This document shows positions 14,706-17,939 of a stretch of DNA of 17,939 nt, piece after piece. The position numbers and the translations under genes were made by a program. Position 1 is the first letter of the stretch. Every line of letters starts with the position of its first letter. Source of the stretch: an uncultured Fretibacterium sp. (GTDB lineage Bacteria > Synergistota > Synergistia > Synergistales > Aminobacteriaceae); contig CALBPU010000097.1 of assembly GCA_937899395.1 (NCBI GenBank), positions 1 through 17,939 of the forward strand, written 5' to 3'. Below the pieces are notes generated by a model. It worked only from the letters and a program-made list of their open reading frames with translations. It made no database searches and was not told the DNA's origin.

Positions 14706-15210
14706 AACAGAGCTTGAAAACGGCGATGTAATTCGTGTAAATCGCGGACTGTACAGCCATTACGGAATTTACGTTAAAGACGGAAACAAAGTTATTCATT
14801 ATACAGGCGCAACAGACCCGAATGATTTTAACGGTATAGTTCGAGAAACTTCGCTGGAAGAATTTTTGAACGGCTCAAAGAATTTTAACGTCTGCAAATT
14901 TCCCAAAACTCCGCAGGGTATTTCTGATTCCTCTTTAACACCTGCGGATAAAGGGAACGGACTTTTTCATTTATGGCAAATTATAAAGGAAATCAAGCTC
15001 AAAGATTATCATTTATATTCAGGTGATGAAACAATTAAACGCGCAAGAAGCAAAATCGGGCAAGGCGGTTATAATCTTGCGCTTAATAATTGTGAACACT
15101 TCGCTGTATGGTGCAAGACAGGTGTTAAAAATTCTTCGCAAGTTAATAACGTGTTGGACATTCTCACATATTTCTTCGATAAATCATTCTTGCATAGGAA
15201 AAACTCTTAA
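14641..15210 (+). CDS. LRAT-like (NlpC/P60-fold) cysteine enzyme, start uncertain
   Basis: A protein of the lecithin:retinol acyltransferase (LRAT) type, part of the NlpC/P60 superfamily. Eukaryotic members are acyltransferases or phospholipases; bacterial ones are little studied. Numbered from TTG 14641 (189 residues), the domain starts at L26 (LENGDVIRV). H40 lies in SHYGIYV, a second His in VIHYTG, and the presumed catalytic C151 in NNCEHFAVWC. All three catalytic positions are kept. There is no signal peptide. No ATG exists before the domain. TTG 14641, GTG 14656 and GTG 14665 lie inside the nuclease gene and lack a ribosome site. CTG 14698 has GGGGA 7 nt upstream, so translation may be coupled to the nuclease stop. 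A terminator follows. Confidence 0.75.
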   Translation: MYISSVKPVRIKEGFGEKTLNKTELENGDVIRVNRGLYSHYGIYVKDGNKVIHYTGATDPNDFNGIVRETSLEEFLNGSKNFNVCKFPKTPQGISDSSLTPADKGNGLFHLWQIIKEIKLKDYHLYSGDETIKRARSKIGQGGYNLALNNCEHFAVWCKTGVKNSSQVNNVLDILTYFFDKSFLHRKNS

Positions 15211-15230
15211 TGTTCCGAAGAAATAAAATT

Positions 15231-15275
15231 AAGCCCTCCTCAAAGGAAGCTGTGAATTTTGAGAAGGGCTTTTTA
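15231..15275. terminator. Terminator after the LRAT-like gene
   Basis: AAGCCCTCCTCAAA (15231-15244) pairs with TTTTGAGAAGGGCTT (15257-15271), followed by TTTT. It lies between two convergent genes and has A-rich sequence on its left, so it may work in both directions. Confidence 0.85.
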
Positions 15276-15276
15276 T

Positions 15277-16239
15277 CTAACATGCTTTTCTTACGCTGCT
15301 TAAATTATTTCCGTTATTAATCTGTCGCAATACCTCTACCGCAACTTCCAATGCTCTTTTTCCGTCCTTACCTCCGACAACAGGCGGCCTTTTTTCTTTA
15401 ACACATCTCACGAAATCCGCAAGTTCTAATTTTAACGGTTCACTCTTGGGGAATACGGGCGTTTCTCTGATTTCAACCTGTCCCTCGGCATTATTTACGC
15501 AACGTGAAATTTGTACGGTCTGTAATTCGTAATTGATCGTTATCTGTCTTTCACGTTCGACGATTTCAAGCTGACGGCATTTTTTCTCTGCACATCTACT
15601 GACGAGTATATGAGCTACAACGCCATTTTCAAACGTAATTTGAGCGTCTGCAATGTCCTCATGATCCGTAAATACACATGCTCCTGTAGCGGCTATCCTT
15701 GAAATTTTAGAATCAACAAGGGACATCACAATATCTATATCATGGATCATTAAATCCAAAACTACTCCGACATCATTAATTCTCGGACTGAACGGAGCGG
15801 TACGTCTTGAATCAAGGTAAACAGGTTTACAGGAAATTCCGGATATATAACGGATTGCGCTGTTAAATCTTTCAATATGTCCGACTTGAAGGACTAAATT
15901 TTTTCTGTCGGCAATCTCTAAAAGTTCTCCGGCTTCTTCAGGTTTAATAGTTACGGGCTTTTCAACTAGCACATGAATCCCGGCGTTTAATGCAGCCTTA
16001 GCTATTTCGTAGTGTTGGCTTGTCGGAACTACAACGGAAATTGCATCAGGTTTCTTGCGCCTGATTAATTCTTCAAGCGAACCGTAAGCAGGCACTCCCA
16101 AATGATCTCCGATAAATTTTGCTCTGTCAAAATCACTGTCAGCAACTCCGACTAACTGAGCGTCAAGAAGCTCTGTATAAATTCTAGCGTGATGCTGTCC
16201 CAAATGCCCTACACCTATAACTCCGATTTTCTCTGCCAT
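15277..16239 (-). CDS. Gfo/Idh/MocA-family sugar dehydrogenase
   Basis: An NAD(P)-dependent oxidoreductase that acts on sugars or nucleotide sugars. It has 320 residues. The Rossmann motif is GVGHLG (9-14), the family EKP motif is at 93-95, followed by GHIERFN (120-126). The catalytic region DVGVVLDLMIHDID (156-169) contains the His. The GHIERFN and DLMIHDID pattern resembles the group acting on UDP-N-acetylglucosamine-type substrates (WlbA/GnnA-like, 3-dehydrogenase). A role in lipid A or surface polysaccharide is therefore plausible, but no lpx or glycan gene lies beside it. The ATG at 16239 is preferred over the TTG one codon earlier. GGAGATG is 10 nt upstream. It is 91 nt downstream of the HxlR-type regulator gene on the same strand. 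Confidence 0.88.
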   Translation of the reverse strand: MAEKIGVIGVGHLGQHHARIYTELLDAQLVGVADSDFDRAKFIGDHLGVPAYGSLEELIRRKKPDAISVVVPTSQHYEIAKAALNAGIHVLVEKPVTIKPEEAGELLEIADRKNLVLQVGHIERFNSAIRYISGISCKPVYLDSRRTAPFSPRINDVGVVLDLMIHDIDIVMSLVDSKISRIAATGACVFTDHEDIADAQITFENGVVAHILVSRCAEKKCRQLEIVERERQITINYELQTVQISRCVNNAEGQVEIRETPVFPKSEPLKLELADFVRCVKEKRPPVVGGKDGKRALEVAVEVLRQINNGNNLSSVRKAC

Positions 16240-16330
16240 CAAAAAAATTCATCTCCGTAAAATTATTCTCGTTATACTTATCACAAAATCCGTAAAATTT
16301 GTGGTATGTAAATTAAAATCATCGGAAATA

Positions 16331-16657
16331 TTAAATGCTCTTCGACTTATAAAAATTTCCCCACTTCTCCATTTCGAGCAATACGGGTTTCAAAGTCAAT
16401 CCCAGTTCAGTTAATGAATATTCAACGCTTTTCGGCTTAGTCTCATAAATTTTTCGCTTCACAATGCCGTCATTTTCCATTGAACGTAAACTTTCAGTTA
16501 AAACTTTATGGCTTATACCAGGCATGTTACGTTTCAGTTCGTTAAACCTACATGGCCGGGACAATAAATTTCTAAGGATTAACAATTTCCATTTGCTGCC
16601 TATTAAATTCACGGTAGTTGCTACAGGACAATCGGGCATATCATCTTTTTTGAGCAT
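16331..16657 (-). CDS. HxlR-family transcription regulator
   Basis: A winged-helix DNA-binding regulator of 108 residues, the usual size. Family motifs run in order: a Cys near the N-terminus (PDCPVATTVNLIGSKW), then LILRNLLSRPCRFNELKR, MPGISHKVLTESLRSMENDG, and VEYSLTELGLTLKPVL with a final WG. The lone Cys at 10 is the redox or thiol sensor in some relatives. It has no visible ribosome site, and the bases just upstream switch to very AT-rich foreign-looking sequence. Its true promoter has therefore probably been lost at a join near 16660-16680. It may control the dehydrogenase gene downstream, but HxlR proteins more often act on divergent genes, which would have lain on the missing side. 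Confidence 0.9.
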   Translation of the reverse strand: MLKKDDMPDCPVATTVNLIGSKWKLLILRNLLSRPCRFNELKRNMPGISHKVLTESLRSMENDGIVKRKIYETKPKSVEYSLTELGLTLKPVLLEMEKWGNFYKSKSI

Positions 16658-17525
16658 AAATTTTTAATATGTGTGATTCTCAAACAAGAAATAACTGAAT
16701 TATCTCAATTTAGAATAAAAAAGGGAAAAAGGCATACAGGAATGATGAATATTTCAAATTCTTCAAAATCAAAGTTATCTTTAGCTAAACCTGAGAAAGA
16801 AAAGGAAAAAAACCATTATCTCGATATTAATAAATTTGAAGTAATTGATAATAAAAAACTGAAATTAGTTTATGATAATTATAAAAAACGTATCAATTCA
16901 ATGAAAAAAGAAACTAAATTAAAATATAATAATAGTGATTTACCATTGAATTTGAATAGATCTTTGAGAATTCAACAAAATAATATTGAAAAAGCTAAGT
17001 TAAGTAAAGTGGATAAAGAAAATCTAGAAAAATTACTTCTTAAGAAAAGCAATAAAAATAAAGATGATTTAATTTTCAATAAAATTGATTCTTTTTTGTA
17101 TAAAAAAGAAATAATTAATAATATTGAAAACAAAAAAGTAATGACAGAAAATATTAGCAGGAGAGATTGGGTATTAAGTTTGAGGAGACCATTAAAAATA
17201 AAAGGAGTACGAAAATCAATTATTAATATAAATACTGATAAATATCCTTTTTATAGTTACATTATTGAAAAAAGTAATGATCTAAAACTAACTTCAGTTA
17301 AACCTGGAATTAATTTAAATAGTGATTATATAAAAAAAGTTTTGAAAAAAATCAAAACAACTGATTCTCTTAATGAAAACAAAATTAATAGGATAAAAAA
17401 TTTGGATGAAATTAAAGTAAAAGGAGATGATTTATTGGACATTGAATATAAAAGAGAAATGAGTTCTCAAAAGAAAAAAATATTACATAAAGCATTTATT
17501 GATAATGGAAGAATAATTTTAAATA
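16658..17525 (+). other. AT-rich foreign-looking coding fragment, open at both ends
   Basis: An open frame runs through this whole stretch. A GTG at 16673 is the first possible start, but the frame stays open upstream into the HxlR gene and downstream into the NlpD sequence. No start, ribosome site or stop belongs to it. GC content looks near 20-25 percent, far below the neighbours. Nearly 290 codons without a stop at that composition means it is coding. The product is dominated by Lys, Asn, Ile and Leu, with charged helical stretches and a less biased core (SRRDWVLSLRRPLKIKGVRK, then DKYPFYSYIIEK). I do not recognise the family. Its style resembles AT-rich protists, which is inference. In-frame Gln is CAA, and no TAA or TAG occurs, so there is no sign of a ciliate code. 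Confidence 0.6.
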
Positions 17526-17540
17526 CTGAGGTAAATAATG
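17526..17540. other. Join between AT-rich fragment and nlpD fragment
   Basis: The nlpD-like reading ends at about 17526, while the plus-strand AT-rich frame stops resembling itself at about 17540. The two overlap in CTGAGGTAAATAATG, so a short shared sequence may sit at the join. The composition change is abrupt. Confidence 0.55.
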
Positions 17541-17939
17541 TCTTGGATCTACCGAGTTCCCCTTGTAGCGGATCTCAAAGTGAAGCATAACCCTTGATGC
17601 ATCGGTTGCTCCCATTCTGGCAATAACTTGTCCTCTTTTGACCTTCTGTCCCTCTTTTACCAGCAGCATGTCATTATGAGCATAGGCTGACAGAAATTCA
17701 TTATTGTGGTTGATGATGATCAGGTTGCCGTATCCTCTTAGTGCATTACCTGAATAAACCACCTGTCCTTCGGCGGCTGCATTAATATTCTGTCCTGTGG
17801 ATCCTGCTATATCTAGACCCTTGTTCAGTGATGAGAAATTGCGGATCACACTTCCCTTGGCAGGCCACATCCACGTAATTCCTTTGACCAGATTGGTTTT
17901 TCCTGAAATAATCTGGGTTTTTGGTACTAAAGTCTCCTT
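17526..17939 (-). CDS. nlpD: NlpD C-terminal fragment (degenerate LytM/M23 domain)
   Basis: The C-terminal LytM domain of NlpD, the outer-membrane activator of the amidase AmiC in cell division of Gammaproteobacteria. The frame is open to the window edge, so the 5' part is missing. Motifs are close to E. coli NlpD: TWMWPAKGSVI, KGLDIAGS, VVYSGNALRGYGNLIII, LSAYAHND, LHFEIRYKG and a final RHYLPQ. The zinc-ligand His of HxGxD is Asn, and the first His of HxH is Met, as expected for this non-catalytic activator. Family similarity stops at LPQ (17526-17528), one residue before the usual end. Nine unrelated residues then lead to a stop at 17496. Base composition differs from everything before 16660. 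Confidence 0.87.

Noticed and set aside
17496..17525. The extra nine residues and stop after nlpD as a natural C-terminus
   Set aside because: They come from the AT-rich fragment read backwards. NlpD normally ends about one residue after LPQ.
16673..17590. The AT-rich frame as a complete 305-residue gene
   Set aside because: Its last residues (after about 17540) read the antisense of nlpD, and its GTG start has no ribosome site and no bacterial context. The ends are therefore artefacts of the joins.
16658..17939. A phage, plasmid or horizontally acquired island at the right end
   Set aside because: There are no integrase, transposase, repeats or attachment-like sequence, and both foreign parts are cut mid-gene. 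A chimeric join explains this more simply.
1..17939. CRISPR arrays, insertion sequences or long direct repeats
   Set aside because: No regularly spaced repeats, transposase genes or terminal inverted repeats were seen by eye on either strand.

Overview
The window looks like about 16.66 kb of a low-GC (roughly 35-40 percent by eye), diderm, flagellated anaerobe. It is followed by about 1.28 kb that does not seem to belong to the same genome. I place the main part in Synergistota, as an inference. The grounds are a C-terminal sorting signal of the Synergist-CTERM kind at 2285-3418, a TolC-type outer-membrane protein (so two membranes), flagellar rod genes, and a dense set of amino-acid-type ABC transport proteins. 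A low-GC, flagellated, gut or protist-associated lineage would fit, but the genus cannot be read from the sequence.

Layout. 1-154: two tandem tRNA-Leu genes on the minus strand (anticodons UAA and AAG), with a clear shared promoter. 309-3456: a plus-strand operon of a TolC-like protein, an exported lytic transglycosylase and a secreted CTERM protein, closed by a terminator. 3448-6360: a divergent pair of paralogous periplasmic binding proteins. The plus-strand copy heads an operon with a degenerate RsbW-like HATPase_c protein and a SpoIIAA/RsbV-type STAS protein. 6362-10315 (minus): aconitase-family hydratase, NADP-isocitrate dehydrogenase and a small Cys-rich protein. The first two convert citrate to 2-oxoglutarate. 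10546-11397: flgB-flgC. 11415-13198 (minus): an amino-acid-type ABC permease and an ATPase whose C-terminus is a second RsbW-like HATPase domain. 13274-15275: a TSUP transporter, a YHYH-SNase nuclease and an LRAT-like protein. 15277-16657 (minus): a Gfo/Idh/MocA dehydrogenase and an HxlR regulator. About 16660-17525: a very AT-rich, Lys/Asn-rich open frame unlike anything before it. 17526-17939: the end of a gammaproteobacterial-type NlpD.

Main observation. The two binding proteins appear circularly permuted: lobe II and its closing helix come first, then lobe I. They sit in an operon with HATPase_c and STAS partners. Five kilobases away, an ABC ATPase carries a fused HATPase_c domain. Both HATPase domains have lost the canonical N-box asparagine. 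Together this suggests an undescribed link between an ABC importer (or an ABC-derived sensor) and partner-switching regulation. That the two loci work together is inference.

Caution. The last 1.28 kb (an AT-rich frame cut at both ends, then an NlpD of a different bacterial class) is best read as a chimeric join, from assembly or from amplification of mixed DNA, and not as biology of this organism.
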